Source: Algoriphagus sp. (lineage in GTDB: Bacteria; Bacteroidota; Bacteroidia; Cytophagales; Cyclobacteriaceae). From it: a stretch of 64,000 nt of DNA. Shown here piece after piece: positions 51,644-60,718 of this stretch. The notes below the pieces were generated by a model that ran no database searches, was not told the DNA's origin, and saw only the letters and a list, made by a program, of their open reading frames with translations. Each line of letters begins with the position of its first letter. Position 1 is the stretch's first letter. The position numbers and the translations under genes are program-made. The stretch spans positions 26,193 to 90,192 of the forward strand of contig JAQSDM010000010.1 of assembly GCA_029945945.1 (NCBI GenBank). Reading direction: 5' to 3'.

Positions 51644-52855
51644 TTATTGTCGCAATGCATCTGCAGGTTGAAGTTTGATTGCCTTTAAAGATGGAAATAG
51701 GGCCGAAATCAATGCGGTGCTGGTCACAATGACCATGATCATCAACAGGCTGGCGAAAGGAAATTCAGGATAGATCATACTGGTAAATCCAAAACTTGAC
51801 ATCGCTTCCTCGGAAAAGGATGAAATGTCAATGCCAACTTTTGAAAAATATTGAATTGAAAACCAGCTCACCAGAATACCAAGCGGCACCCCCATCAGAG
51901 TCAGGATCATTGTTTCTGAAAGAATAAGAATGAATACCTTACGGCGGTTCATTCCCAAAGCCGTCAACATGCCGATTTCCCGGGTTCGCTCGATGACTGA
52001 CATCAGCATGGTATTGATAATCCCAAAAGCCAAGGCAATCATGATGATTCCGATGATGATGGAAGAATATTGGTTGACGGTACTGACCATCAAATCTGTT
52101 TCGGGCGAATTTTCTTTCCAGGTTTTGATCGAATAGTCCGGAAATTGGTCCTGAAGAGATTTCTTGACTTTTTCCAAATCCTCATCTCTTTCTAACAAAA
52201 TAGCGACCTCGTGGCTGGTGTTTTCAATCCCCAGATACGAATTTAAAGTGGAGCGATTCACGTATACATTGCGCTCATCAAGAGGTGTGTTGATCGTTTG
52301 GTAAATCCCCGAAACCCGAAAAGCCCCTGCTGTGACGTTGCTCTCTTTATCTGTGAAAGTAAGAACCAGTTTGGATCCGATCTTCAGCTTCATTTTATCA
52401 GCAAGTTTCTTTCCGATGAGAATTCCATTCTTTTTCGTCGGGTCCAGCTCCTTTCCTTCTTGAATTTTTCCTTTCAGCAGGGATACTTCATTTTCTTTCT
52501 CAGGTTCTATACCGTTAATCTGCACTCCCGCACTTCCCGTAGTAGTTGTTAGCATTCCCTGTGTAACGGATCGGTTTGCAATTGCTTTAATACCTTTTGT
52601 TTGTTCCAAACTAAGTTTGATTCTGCTTTCATCCAGGGTAAAAATCGGATCATAATCCTCTTTGAATTGAGGGTGGTGAATTTGTAAATGAGCCACTTCG
52701 GTATCAATCACAGTCCGGACTCGTTCTCGCATCATTCCCTGATACAGACCCAGCACGAACAAACCTGCAAACAAACCAATCGCCACGGAAGCCATGATAA
52801 TAAAGCTTCTCGTTCTGTTTCTCCAAACATTACGCCATGCCAGTCTCAGGTTCAT
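51644..52855 (-). CDS. ABC transporter permease, LolC/E-MacB (FtsX) type
   Basis: 403 residues with the type VII ABC layout: one N-terminal helix (NRTRSFIIMASVAIGLFAGLFVLGLYQG), a large periplasmic domain of about 220 residues (MacB_PCD-like, LQIHHPQFKEDYDPIFTLDE...), then three C-terminal helices in an FtsX domain (IIGIIMIALAFGIINTMLMSVIERTREIGMLTALG, ILSETMILTLMGVPLGILVSWF). The REIGMLTALGMNRRKV coupling-helix motif is clear. It pairs with the permease at 52860-54077. Confidence 0.93.
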   Translation of the reverse strand: MNLRLAWRNVWRNRTRSFIIMASVAIGLFAGLFVLGLYQGMMRERVRTVIDTEVAHLQIHHPQFKEDYDPIFTLDESRIKLSLEQTKGIKAIANRSVTQGMLTTTTGSAGVQINGIEPEKENEVSLLKGKIQEGKELDPTKKNGILIGKKLADKMKLKIGSKLVLTFTDKESNVTAGAFRVSGIYQTINTPLDERNVYVNRSTLNSYLGIENTSHEVAILLERDEDLEKVKKSLQDQFPDYSIKTWKENSPETDLMVSTVNQYSSIIIGIIMIALAFGIINTMLMSVIERTREIGMLTALGMNRRKVFILILSETMILTLMGVPLGILVSWFSIQYFSKVGIDISSFSEEAMSSFGFTSMIYPEFPFASLLMIMVIVTSTALISALFPSLKAIKLQPADALRQ

Positions 52856-52859
52856 AGGA

Positions 52860-54077
52860 TTATTTTTTCATCGCAGTGACAGGGTTTAGCCGGGCTATTT
52901 TTACAATCGGGTAAAGCGAAAGCACCAAAGCAAGGATGAGGACAATCATTCCCTGTGTCAGAAAAATCTTTGGATCGGTTGAAGTTGGAAAGATGGCTTC
53001 GAAACCAAATTCCTCGTAGACATCCGCCATTTCTCCTTTAAACCGAATCGGATATCTGTACAAATAGAAGACGATCGGAATGCTGGCCAAAATCCCCAAA
53101 ATGCAACCACTGAAAACAGTCAGAATGGATTCAATCATCAATAATTGCATCAATTTGATTTTTTTCATCCCGATGGCGACCAACATTCCCATTTCATATT
53201 TCCGCTCCACCATCATCATAAGCAGCGTTCCGATGATTCCAAAACCGATCAGCATATACAATACTCCCTGAATGATGACCATGCTTCCTTTGTCCGTTCG
53301 GATATGCTGAATTACCTCAGGCATCATTTCTTCCCAGGTCATTGCTTCATAGTTTTCTCCCAAAGTACTTCGAATGCTCGCAGCAGTCGGATCAAGAATA
53401 TCCGCGTTTTCCAGGCCGATGACGTATGAAGTGAGCATGTTTTCAGCGCTGTATAATTCTTGTGCTGACTGAAGTGAAAGGTAAAGCGATTGATCATTCA
53501 GATCTGGAGAACCAAATTTCAAAATGCCTTTGATGTGATATTTTCCAACGGCCATTGCGCCATGATAGCCTTGACCAATTAAAACTAGCGTATCCGAAAG
53601 GTTGAGTTTAAGTCTTTTAGCAAGTCCCTCAGCCAATAAAACACCTTTGTCATTTTCGGTCAGGTACTCTCCTTTAATGACTTTATTTCCCAGATCAGTA
53701 ATGGAATTTTCTTTCTCAGGATTAATCCCGATCACCATACATCCTTTCGTCAGAGAGTCGGACGATGCCAAAGCAAAAGATTCCAGCCTAGGTGCGACTG
53801 CGGTAACATTGTTTTGCTGGAGAATTTGCGCTTCGAGTTGATCCGAGCTTTCAAATGTATTGTCCAGGATTTGTTCATCCCAGTAGCCTTGTTTGTGAAC
53901 TTGAATGTAGCCGCTGTAGAAGCTAACAACGTTTTTTATAAGATTGTCAAAAACCCCATCTTGAAGACTGTTGGTCAACACAGAAAGAATGACTGCGAAA
54001 AAAACAGCAGCCATCGTGATGGCCGTCCGGTTTCGGTTTCGCCACATATTCTTCCAGGCAAATTTTATTAGCCACAT
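52860..54077 (-). CDS. ABC transporter permease, LolC/E-MacB (FtsX) type, paralogue
   Basis: 405 residues, same topology as the next gene: helix 1 (RNRTAITMAAVFFAVILSVLTNSLQDG), periplasmic domain, and a C-terminal FtsX domain with YEMGMLVAIGMKKIKLMQLLMIESILTVFSGCILGI and a last helix FLTQGMIVLILALVLSLYPIVKIARLNPVTAMKK. The two permeases differ clearly in sequence, so a heterodimer like LolC/LolE is likely. The start is 1 bp after the LolA-like gene and 4 bp separate it from the second permease. Confidence 0.93.
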   Translation of the reverse strand: MWLIKFAWKNMWRNRNRTAITMAAVFFAVILSVLTNSLQDGVFDNLIKNVVSFYSGYIQVHKQGYWDEQILDNTFESSDQLEAQILQQNNVTAVAPRLESFALASSDSLTKGCMVIGINPEKENSITDLGNKVIKGEYLTENDKGVLLAEGLAKRLKLNLSDTLVLIGQGYHGAMAVGKYHIKGILKFGSPDLNDQSLYLSLQSAQELYSAENMLTSYVIGLENADILDPTAASIRSTLGENYEAMTWEEMMPEVIQHIRTDKGSMVIIQGVLYMLIGFGIIGTLLMMMVERKYEMGMLVAIGMKKIKLMQLLMIESILTVFSGCILGILASIPIVFYLYRYPIRFKGEMADVYEEFGFEAIFPTSTDPKIFLTQGMIVLILALVLSLYPIVKIARLNPVTAMKK

Positions 54078-54078
54078 T

Positions 54079-54834
54079 TCATTTCAGAGTTCGCATTCTA
54101 TCCATCGTGAAAAAGCTGTCTTCAATAGGAGTATTGAATTTGATATTATTGTAAATAATCTCAGTTTTCTGATTCTTTTTGTCTGCAGGAATCATGACCA
54201 ATCGCGTTGGAATCAGCCGCCCATCCATTTCTTTGATGTCATAGGCATCCATCGTATTCACCAGAAATCCATCTTCATCATAGAATCTTGAATGGAGTTC
54301 TAAAAAATCCTTTTTGTCAATGCAGACAATCAGCTTTCCCCATACCAACGCTGCCTCAGGTTTGGGAATCATTTGGATAATGTAACTATCCCGATTGTTA
54401 ATGATAGTGTCACCAACAATCGAATGCGTGTAGTCTTCCACAATGGAAGATTCTTTGACCAGATCATCATTAGTGAAATCTGTTCCCATCCAGGATTGAC
54501 TCATCATCGAAGGCGGAAGTTTGATCGAGCGTTCCACAGTTGGCAGCCAGTTCCAGACTTCCTTTTTCCGTTTGAGAAAGACCGTTCCTTTATCTTTTGC
54601 GGGTGCCTGAATCAAAATCATGGCATAGTCATTTCCTTTCATCCAGGTTTTGACGCTCATCTCACGAGTCCAGGTTGGGCGGGAAGTTTTGATGATCATT
54701 TCTGCCTGAAAGGTTTTCCCACGCATTTTTTCATCAGCTCGCCTGACGATTTCGATGGCATTCTGAGCCGATACTGAGGTAATCAATGCCAATTGAAAAA
54801 TAAGAAAAAGTATCAGGCTCCTATTGGCTTTCAT
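54079..54834 (-). CDS. LolA-like outer-membrane lipoprotein-sorting family protein
   Basis: 251 residues. Signal peptide SLILFLIFQLALITSVSAQ, then an unclosed beta-barrel of the LolA/LolB fold as in the COG2834 group: NAIEIVRRADEKMRGKTFQAEMIIKTSRPTWTREMSVKTWMKG, DYAMILIQAPAKDKGTVFLKRKKEVWNWLPTVERSIKLP, DTIINNRDSYIIQMIPKPEA. These proteins are periplasmic lipid or lipoprotein carriers. ATG at 54834 is chosen because it directly precedes the signal peptide. It is coupled to two LolCE-like permeases, an ATPase and a barrel, which suggests it ferries a hydrophobic cargo across the periplasm. Confidence 0.87.
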   Translation of the reverse strand: MKANRSLILFLIFQLALITSVSAQNAIEIVRRADEKMRGKTFQAEMIIKTSRPTWTREMSVKTWMKGNDYAMILIQAPAKDKGTVFLKRKKEVWNWLPTVERSIKLPPSMMSQSWMGTDFTNDDLVKESSIVEDYTHSIVGDTIINNRDSYIIQMIPKPEAALVWGKLIVCIDKKDFLELHSRFYDEDGFLVNTMDAYDIKEMDGRLIPTRLVMIPADKKNQKTEIIYNNIKFNTPIEDSFFTMDRMRTLK

Positions 54835-54847
54835 CTGTTTTGGATTC

Positions 54848-55135
54848 TTACAGAAGGTAATCAATTTCCATAAAAACTTCAACATTAGGAATCCAGACTT
54901 TCTCCACAAATCGAGTATGATCAGGATGATTGGAATAGAAATCATACCCCTGCTGATCCTCAAATTCCATCGAAATCCCGAATTCATAAGGATTTCCTGA
55001 ACTGATTTCCTTCATCACCTCGAACTTCATTACCCCTGGAATAGACTTCAGTTTCCAGGCTTCATCCAGAAATTCCTTTTCAGCCGAAGAACCTGCTTTA
55101 TGTTTGAGTTTTAACACTACTGAGTGGCGAATCAT
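54848..55135 (-). CDS. Dabb (stress-responsive A/B barrel) domain protein
   Basis: 95 residues. Dimeric alpha/beta-barrel domain: IRHSVVLKLKHKAGSSAEKEFLDEAWKLKSIPGVMKFEVMKEI, EFGISMEFEDQQGYDFYSNHPDHTRFVEKVWIPN. The IRH...KLK start and the HPDH motif are typical of Dabb proteins, some of which are small cyclases or monooxygenase-like enzymes. No signal peptide, so cytoplasmic. It is first in the operon, 13 bp before the LolA-like gene, and could act on the exported compound. Confidence 0.87.
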   Translation of the reverse strand: MIRHSVVLKLKHKAGSSAEKEFLDEAWKLKSIPGVMKFEVMKEISSGNPYEFGISMEFEDQQGYDFYSNHPDHTRFVEKVWIPNVEVFMEIDYLL

Positions 55136-55313
55136 AGCTTTTCCTAATCTTAAATGAGAGGTTTAAATGTTCTTTAAAATTGAAAAGTTTTCTGTACAAT
55201 ACCTTACTTCTTTGCTTTCTTTCATAGGTCCTGAATTCCTGCCTTTGGACATATTCCAGATAAATCCTTCTCTGGGAATTTGTACTTTCAAGTTCAACCA
55301 CCAACTCAACTTT

Positions 55314-58300
55314 ATGAAGAAACAACGCTCAATGCTAGCCCTGGCCTTTTTAGCAGGAGGGCTATTTTTGCCGGAGCAAACGCTTTTGGCACAAAGCCAA
55401 AAACCTGTCGTCGATCCCTCTTATTATGAGAGTTATTCCTGGAGAAATATAGGACCCAACCGTGGCGGAAGGTCTTTGGGAAGTGCCGGAAGTCCGGGAA
55501 GACCCAATGAATACTACTTCGGTGCTACTGGCGGCGGACTCTGGAAAACCGTGGATGGAGGAAATGAATGGTTTCCCGTGACAGACGGGCAAATCAGTTC
55601 CTCAAGTATCGGAGCGGTTGCCGTAGCGGAAACCAACCCCGACATCGTCTACATCGGTGGCGGCGAAACTCAGCTAAGAGGAAGCATCACTCAGGGAGAT
55701 GGTGTCTATAAAACCATCGATGGAGGAAAAACCTGGAGACATTTGGGATTGAAAGAAACCCAGGCAATTTCAAGAATCCGAATCCACCCCACCAATCCCA
55801 ATATCGTCTATGTGGCCGCATTAGGACATCCCTATGGCGAAAATGAAGAACGAGGCGTCTTCCGATCAAAAGACGGTGGTAATACCTGGAAGAAAGTACT
55901 TTTCGTAAGTGATAAAGCAGGTGCTGCGGATCTCATAATTGACCGCACCAACCCAAATATTCTTTATGCATCTACCTGGCAAGTGTACCGAAAAGCCTGG
56001 AAAATGTGGGGAGGAGGTCCAGATAGCAAGCTTTTCAAATCTTTGGACGGTGGAGATACCTGGATTGATCTGACCACAAATCCGGGAATGCCGGAAGGTC
56101 CGATTGGAAAGATCGGCGTGACGGTCTCCCCTGCTGATCCCAATAGAATCTGGGCAATTGTTGAAGCTAATGAAGGCGGAGTTTTCCGCTCGGACGATGG
56201 AGGTTGGACTTGGGAAAAAGTAAATGAAGAGCGTAAACTTCGGCAGCGGGCTTTCTATTATTCACGCATTTATGCAGATCCTCTGGATAAAGAGACGGTG
56301 TATTGCCTGAATGTGGATTTTTTCAAATCAACTGACGGGGGCAAAACTTTTGACATAGAAATCACTGTGCCGCATGGCGATAACCACGATCTCTGGATCG
56401 ACCCAAATGATCCTATGAGGATGATCAGTTCCAATGATGGCGGCGGAGTTGTAAGTATCAATGGCGGTAAAACCTGGACCGAGGAAGACTATCCGACGAC
56501 CCAACTTTACCACGTCATGACGACAAGTGATGTGCCCTATCATGTAGCTGGTGCTCAGCAGGATAATACCACGATTGCAATGCCTAGTGACGGTTGGCAG
56601 CATAAACTCGGAGAAGGCCCGGGTCATGGCTGGCATTATGAAGTTGGTGGCGGAGAAAGCGGTTGGATCACTCAAAGCCCTGTTGATCCGGATGTGTTTT
56701 ATTCCGGAAGTCAGGGCGCTTTATTGACTAGATACAATAGAAAAACCGGTCAGATCAGGGATATTCAGGTTTATCCGAGATTTTTCTCAGGCGAGCCTGC
56801 CTCTGCCCTTCCGGAAAGATGGCAATGGACATTCCCGATAATGTTTTCGCCATTGGATCCTACGGTCATGTACACCACTTCTCAGCATGTCTGGAAAACT
56901 ACCAACGATGGTCAATCCTGGGAAAAAATCAGCCCTGATCTGACAGTTGCTGATCCTGAAACTTTGGGAATAACCGGCGGCGAGATCACCAAGGACATGA
57001 ATGGACCGGAAATCTATGCGACTGTTTTTGCTTTGGCACCATCAAGTCATGATGTCAATACGATCTGGGCTGGTTCAGATGACGGGAAAGTTTCTATCAC
57101 CAGAAATGGCGGGAAAAGCTGGACAGATATCACTCCGAAGGATTTGCCTCAGTACTCCAGAATTGAAATTCTGGACGAAGGAAAATTCAAGCCGGGAACT
57201 GTGTACCTAGCTGCTAACCGATACCAAGTGGATGATCGTCAGCCTTATGTGTTCAAGACAACGGATTATGGAAAAAGTTGGACAAAAATCATAAATGGCA
57301 TCGCAGACGGCCATTTTGCCAGAGCAGTTCGGGAAGATTTGGTTAAACCGGGACTACTCTATTTGGCAACTGAGCATGGAGTTTATGTGTCCTTCAATGA
57401 TGGTGAGGCTTGGCAGTCATTACAGTTGAATCTGCCGGATACCCCTATCCGAGATTTGGTTTTGAAGAATGACGATGTGGTCTTGGGATCACATGGAAGA
57501 GGTTTCTGGATTTTGGATGACATCCGGCCATTACGTGACGCGATGGATGTGAATTCCAAAAAGGAAGTTGCTTTGTTCAAACCTGCAAATCCTATTCGAG
57601 GCGTTTATAATGCAGCTATTCAATATTATCTACCGAATGAAGCGGATAGTGTGACTATAGAAATAAAGGACACGAAGGGGAATCTGATCACTACTTATAC
57701 TGGCAAAAAAGGAAAGGATGCGAGGAATTCTCCTGCTACCAAACAGGGCTTGAATACTTTTACATGGGACATGCGCTATCCGGGAGCTACGGTCTTTGAT
57801 GGGATGATTATCTGGAGTGCAAGACCGCAAAGAGGTCCACTGGCCCCACTAGGGGAATATCAGGTGAGTTTGAAAACCGGAGGTGTGGAAAAAAGCACAT
57901 CCTTCGAACTTGAAATGGATCCTAATCTGGAGGGAATCACTGCAGAGGATTTGCAAAAGCAATTTGACCTCGCTGTTCAAATCCGGAATAAGGTTTCTGA
58001 AGCCAATGAGGCCGTAATTCTAATTCGAAAAGTTCGTGAGCAGGCAACCCAATTTGAAAAACCTGAGGATGCAAAGATCAGTGCGGAGCTTACTGCGATG
58101 CTGGAAAAGATGAAAGTGATTGAGGAAGATTTGTATCAGGTTCAGAATCAAAGTGGTCAGGATCCTTTGAATTTCCCGATCAAGCTGAATAATCGTCTTG
58201 CTTCTTTACAGCGAAGTGTTGAAAACGGACAGGCAAAACCAACTGATGCCGCCTATGTGGTATTTGAAGAATTGTCCAAGGAATTAGCCGGCCATTTGAG

Positions 58301-58382
58301 TAAGCTTGATCAGATCATAAACGCGGATTTGAAAAGTCTGAATAATCGATTACCTCAAAAGATTTCGATTGAGAAAAAGTAA
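55314..58382 (+). CDS. Large secreted Asp-box (BNR/sortilin-like) beta-propeller protein
   Basis: 1022 residues. Signal peptide MLALAFLAGGLFLPEQTLLAQ. Residues about 30-780 contain at least 11 Asp-box repeats of the S-x-D-G-G-x-T-W type (TVDGGNEW, TIDGGKTW, SKDGGNTW, SLDGGDTW, SDDGGWTW, STDGGKTF, SINGGKTW, TTNDGQSW, TRNGGKSW, TTDYGKSW, SFNDGEAW), forming one or two sortilin/VPS10-like propellers. The C-terminal 240 residues hold a beta-sandwich (NPIRGVYNAAIQYYLPNEADSVTIEIKD) and helices. Such proteins are annotated as glycosyl hydrolases, but no catalytic residues are evident. ATG at 55314 lies directly before the signal peptide. Confidence 0.88.
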   Translation: MKKQRSMLALAFLAGGLFLPEQTLLAQSQKPVVDPSYYESYSWRNIGPNRGGRSLGSAGSPGRPNEYYFGATGGGLWKTVDGGNEWFPVTDGQISSSSIGAVAVAETNPDIVYIGGGETQLRGSITQGDGVYKTIDGGKTWRHLGLKETQAISRIRIHPTNPNIVYVAALGHPYGENEERGVFRSKDGGNTWKKVLFVSDKAGAADLIIDRTNPNILYASTWQVYRKAWKMWGGGPDSKLFKSLDGGDTWIDLTTNPGMPEGPIGKIGVTVSPADPNRIWAIVEANEGGVFRSDDGGWTWEKVNEERKLRQRAFYYSRIYADPLDKETVYCLNVDFFKSTDGGKTFDIEITVPHGDNHDLWIDPNDPMRMISSNDGGGVVSINGGKTWTEEDYPTTQLYHVMTTSDVPYHVAGAQQDNTTIAMPSDGWQHKLGEGPGHGWHYEVGGGESGWITQSPVDPDVFYSGSQGALLTRYNRKTGQIRDIQVYPRFFSGEPASALPERWQWTFPIMFSPLDPTVMYTTSQHVWKTTNDGQSWEKISPDLTVADPETLGITGGEITKDMNGPEIYATVFALAPSSHDVNTIWAGSDDGKVSITRNGGKSWTDITPKDLPQYSRIEILDEGKFKPGTVYLAANRYQVDDRQPYVFKTTDYGKSWTKIINGIADGHFARAVREDLVKPGLLYLATEHGVYVSFNDGEAWQSLQLNLPDTPIRDLVLKNDDVVLGSHGRGFWILDDIRPLRDAMDVNSKKEVALFKPANPIRGVYNAAIQYYLPNEADSVTIEIKDTKGNLITTYTGKKGKDARNSPATKQGLNTFTWDMRYPGATVFDGMIIWSARPQRGPLAPLGEYQVSLKTGGVEKSTSFELEMDPNLEGITAEDLQKQFDLAVQIRNKVSEANEAVILIRKVREQATQFEKPEDAKISAELTAMLEKMKVIEEDLYQVQNQSGQDPLNFPIKLNNRLASLQRSVENGQAKPTDAAYVVFEELSKELAGHLSKLDQIINADLKSLNNRLPQKISIEKK

Positions 58383-58405
58383 GAATCAATTTATTCTTAA
58401 ATGTA

Positions 58406-58441
58406 AAAAGAGGTTTTCCTTTGCGGGAAAACCTCTTTTTC
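58406..58441. terminator. Strong bidirectional terminator
   Basis: Perfect 15-bp stem (58406-58420/58427-58441) with a 6-base loop and A/T tracts at both ends, between convergent genes. Its core AAAAAGAGG(C/T)TTTTCC is nearly identical to the terminator at 38845-38884. Confidence 0.94.
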
Positions 58442-58482
58442 ATTTCTGATCATTTAAGACCCAGACGCTTTCAAACCAAGAT

Positions 58483-59505
58483 TCAACCATTATACCCGGC
58501 TGCTTTCAACGTTTCAGCTATGCTTACCGACACTCCTCCTTTGTATTTGCTGATTTCGGCAGCTTCCATGAAAGCATAGATTTCAAGAGTTTCCCGGTCA
58601 TCGATTGGGGAAATTTTGCTTTTGAAAAACTCTGCGATTTTCACCGCCAAAGGCTCATAGCCATCAAATTGTCCCAGAAATAAATTGCCCTCGGTTCCAT
58701 AAGCTGTGCCTCCATAATCATGTTTTCCGGCACGCATTCCACGAAATGTGCCCAATCTTCCATCTTTCCATTTCCCCACCACAATCTCGGAATCGGGCGT
58801 TGAAAAGCGGGTAACCGATTCGCAGCCAGGACCCATTACGGTAAATAGAATTTCAACCCCATGAATCCCATACCAAAACAAATCCGGATGGGTTGGTTCC
58901 AGTGTTGCCGGACTGAAAGTATCCGCGCCAAGCACTTTTCCGATTTTATTCTCATGTCTCACCGCATGTGCATTTGCCATATAGCGAAGCGATGAAGCGG
59001 AAAACATGGAAACCTTTTTTTCCGCAGCTTCTTTATAAATAGCCACAGCATCCTTAAGTGAAGCCGCAACAGGTTTATCTATGAAAACAGGTTTTCCTGC
59101 TTTGAAAACAGCTCTAGCCTGCTCCAAATGGACTCTCCCGTCATTTGTTTCCAGAAGCACGACATCCACTTTTTCCAGAAGTTGGTCGATCGAATCCACC
59201 ACTTCCACTCCAAGTTCTTGCACCTGTTTGATGTATCCGGGAATCCGATCTGCACTGGATTTGATGTCGGTGCTTCCCTGCGGAAAAGCAGCCACCACCT
59301 TGAATCGTGCCAATTCCGGCTTGGGATTTTCAGCATTAAAAAGTTTTGCAAAAGCCGGAGCATGAGAGGTATCCAAACCGATAATTCCAATTTTGATCAC
59401 TTCGGCGTGAGTTCCTGAAAAGGCTGAAAATGGAATAGAAACCAAGCTTGCTCCAATTCCTGTCAGCGTTGATTTCTTTATAAATTCTCGTCTTGATGGT
59501 TTCAT
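58483..59505 (-). CDS. Tat-signal Gfo/Idh/MocA oxidoreductase
   Basis: 340 residues. Twin-arginine signal SRREFIKKSTLTGIGASLVSIPFSAFSG, so exported folded with its cofactor. Rossmann domain KIGIIGLDTSHAPAFAKLF, then VDVVLLETNDGRVHLEQARAVFKAGKPVFIDKPVAAS with the DKP version of the EKP motif (catalytic Lys present), and a substrate domain containing FWYGIHGVEILFTVMGPG. Periplasmic Gfo/Idh enzymes with bound NAD act on glycans (as GH109-like or 3-keto chemistry). It is the most downstream of the amino-sugar cluster genes. Confidence 0.88.
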   Translation of the reverse strand: MKPSRREFIKKSTLTGIGASLVSIPFSAFSGTHAEVIKIGIIGLDTSHAPAFAKLFNAENPKPELARFKVVAAFPQGSTDIKSSADRIPGYIKQVQELGVEVVDSIDQLLEKVDVVLLETNDGRVHLEQARAVFKAGKPVFIDKPVAASLKDAVAIYKEAAEKKVSMFSASSLRYMANAHAVRHENKIGKVLGADTFSPATLEPTHPDLFWYGIHGVEILFTVMGPGCESVTRFSTPDSEIVVGKWKDGRLGTFRGMRAGKHDYGGTAYGTEGNLFLGQFDGYEPLAVKIAEFFKSKISPIDDRETLEIYAFMEAAEISKYKGGVSVSIAETLKAAGYNG

Positions 59506-59590
59506 AAGTAATTGAAATTAAATGGTATAAATATTTTAATCTAAACTATAAGACCATCCTAAAGAGTCTATAATCTTTCTTTGTTTAAAT

Positions 59591-60709
59591 CTATACCTTG
59601 AAAAATATCTTCTTCCGATAAAGGAAATATAGAAATAGCCAGACTAGCAAAAGAGCTCCTAAACTCTCCAAAACCGGATGCCATTTTTCATCCAAAGGCA
59701 TGTAAAGCCCTTCAAACAAAAGCCTGGAAGTATACCGGAAATTGACAAAGCGATAGACCATGTAGATCGTCAAACTGTTCATTCCAACTACGACAAAGAA
59801 AAAGGACCATTTCTTCCAGTGATGCAGGTCAATGATCGCATAGAATCCAGCCATGAAAAGAAAGGCCATTCCTCCGGTCAAAAGGATAAATGAACTGCTC
59901 CACATCCGCTTTGCAATCGGAAAATGCAGACTCCAAACCATTGCAATCGCAATGCAGATTGCACCCGTGATCAGCAATTGGTAAAACTTCTTTTTATCGT
60001 CTACAGCTTGATTTTGTAAGAGTTCACCCGCAAAAGCTCCGAGGATCGTTAGGCAAATCGCGGGAAGTGTTGTAATCAGTCCGAGTTCATCGAACGTCCC
60101 CTGAAGCAATCGACCCGGAAGGAAAGTTCGGTCGATGTATCCGATCAGATTTCCTTCGAAAGTCAAATTGCCCGCTCCAAAACCCGGAACAGGAATCAGC
60201 ATCATGGCTGCATAATACAGCAAAAGAATACCGCCAACTATCCACAATCGCTTTGCTGAATTGAAATTCAAACAAAGAATTACCGTGATAAACCCTGCGA
60301 TTCCAATTCTTCCCAACACACTTCCCAATCGGATTTGCTCCCAATCGAAGAAAGGAAATGGAGCATTTTTATCGAGCATTCCAAGCCCGATCAGGATCAA
60401 CATTCGGAAGAAAGCTTTCTTGTAAATCTCTCTTTTTGAAATTTCTTTCTCCAGCGCTTTACTTAAAGAAAACGGGATCGAAACGCCTGAAATGAACAGG
60501 AAAAGAGGAAAGATGAAATCATAAAACGTAAACCCAATCCACTCAGGATGCTCAAATTGTCTCGCCAGAGAATCCACCCAAAACAGACTCGTCTTTCCTT
60601 CCAATTGACGGAAAAATGCATCTGCCCCGCAAATCATCAACATATCAAAACCCCGCAGGGCATCGATGGAAACCAGCCGTTTTGAAGTTAAAGTGGGAGA
60701 AATAGCCAT
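59591..60709 (-). CDS. DUF5009/HGSNAT-like membrane acyltransferase
   Basis: 372 residues, about 10 membrane helices. N-terminal RLVSIDALRGFDMLMICGADAFF and FTFYDFIFPLFLFISGVSIPFSL match the DUF5009/heparan-alpha-glucosaminide N-acetyltransferase family (YeiB-related). In lysosomes HGSNAT acetylates glucosamine of heparan using cytosolic acetyl-CoA across the membrane. Here a similar transmembrane acetylation of a periplasmic amino sugar is plausible given nagA and the sugar importer nearby, but it is inference. The start is 9 bp from the stop of the Gfo/Idh gene upstream, so operonic. Confidence 0.85.
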   Translation of the reverse strand: MAISPTLTSKRLVSIDALRGFDMLMICGADAFFRQLEGKTSLFWVDSLARQFEHPEWIGFTFYDFIFPLFLFISGVSIPFSLSKALEKEISKREIYKKAFFRMLILIGLGMLDKNAPFPFFDWEQIRLGSVLGRIGIAGFITVILCLNFNSAKRLWIVGGILLLYYAAMMLIPVPGFGAGNLTFEGNLIGYIDRTFLPGRLLQGTFDELGLITTLPAICLTILGAFAGELLQNQAVDDKKKFYQLLITGAICIAIAMVWSLHFPIAKRMWSSSFILLTGGMAFLFMAGFYAIIDLHHWKKWSFFFVVVGMNSLTIYMVYRFVNFRYTSRLLFEGLYMPLDEKWHPVLESLGALLLVWLFLYFLYRKKIFFKV

Positions 60710-60718
60710 GGCGAGTTT

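Noticed and set aside
54835-54987. 51-codon N-terminal extension of the LolA-like protein
   Set aside because: It would overlap the Dabb gene and bury the signal peptide; ATG at 54834 is a better start.
55167-55313. 49-codon N-terminal extension of the Asp-box propeller protein
   Set aside because: It would place the signal peptide internally; the ATG at 55314 directly precedes a normal signal peptide.
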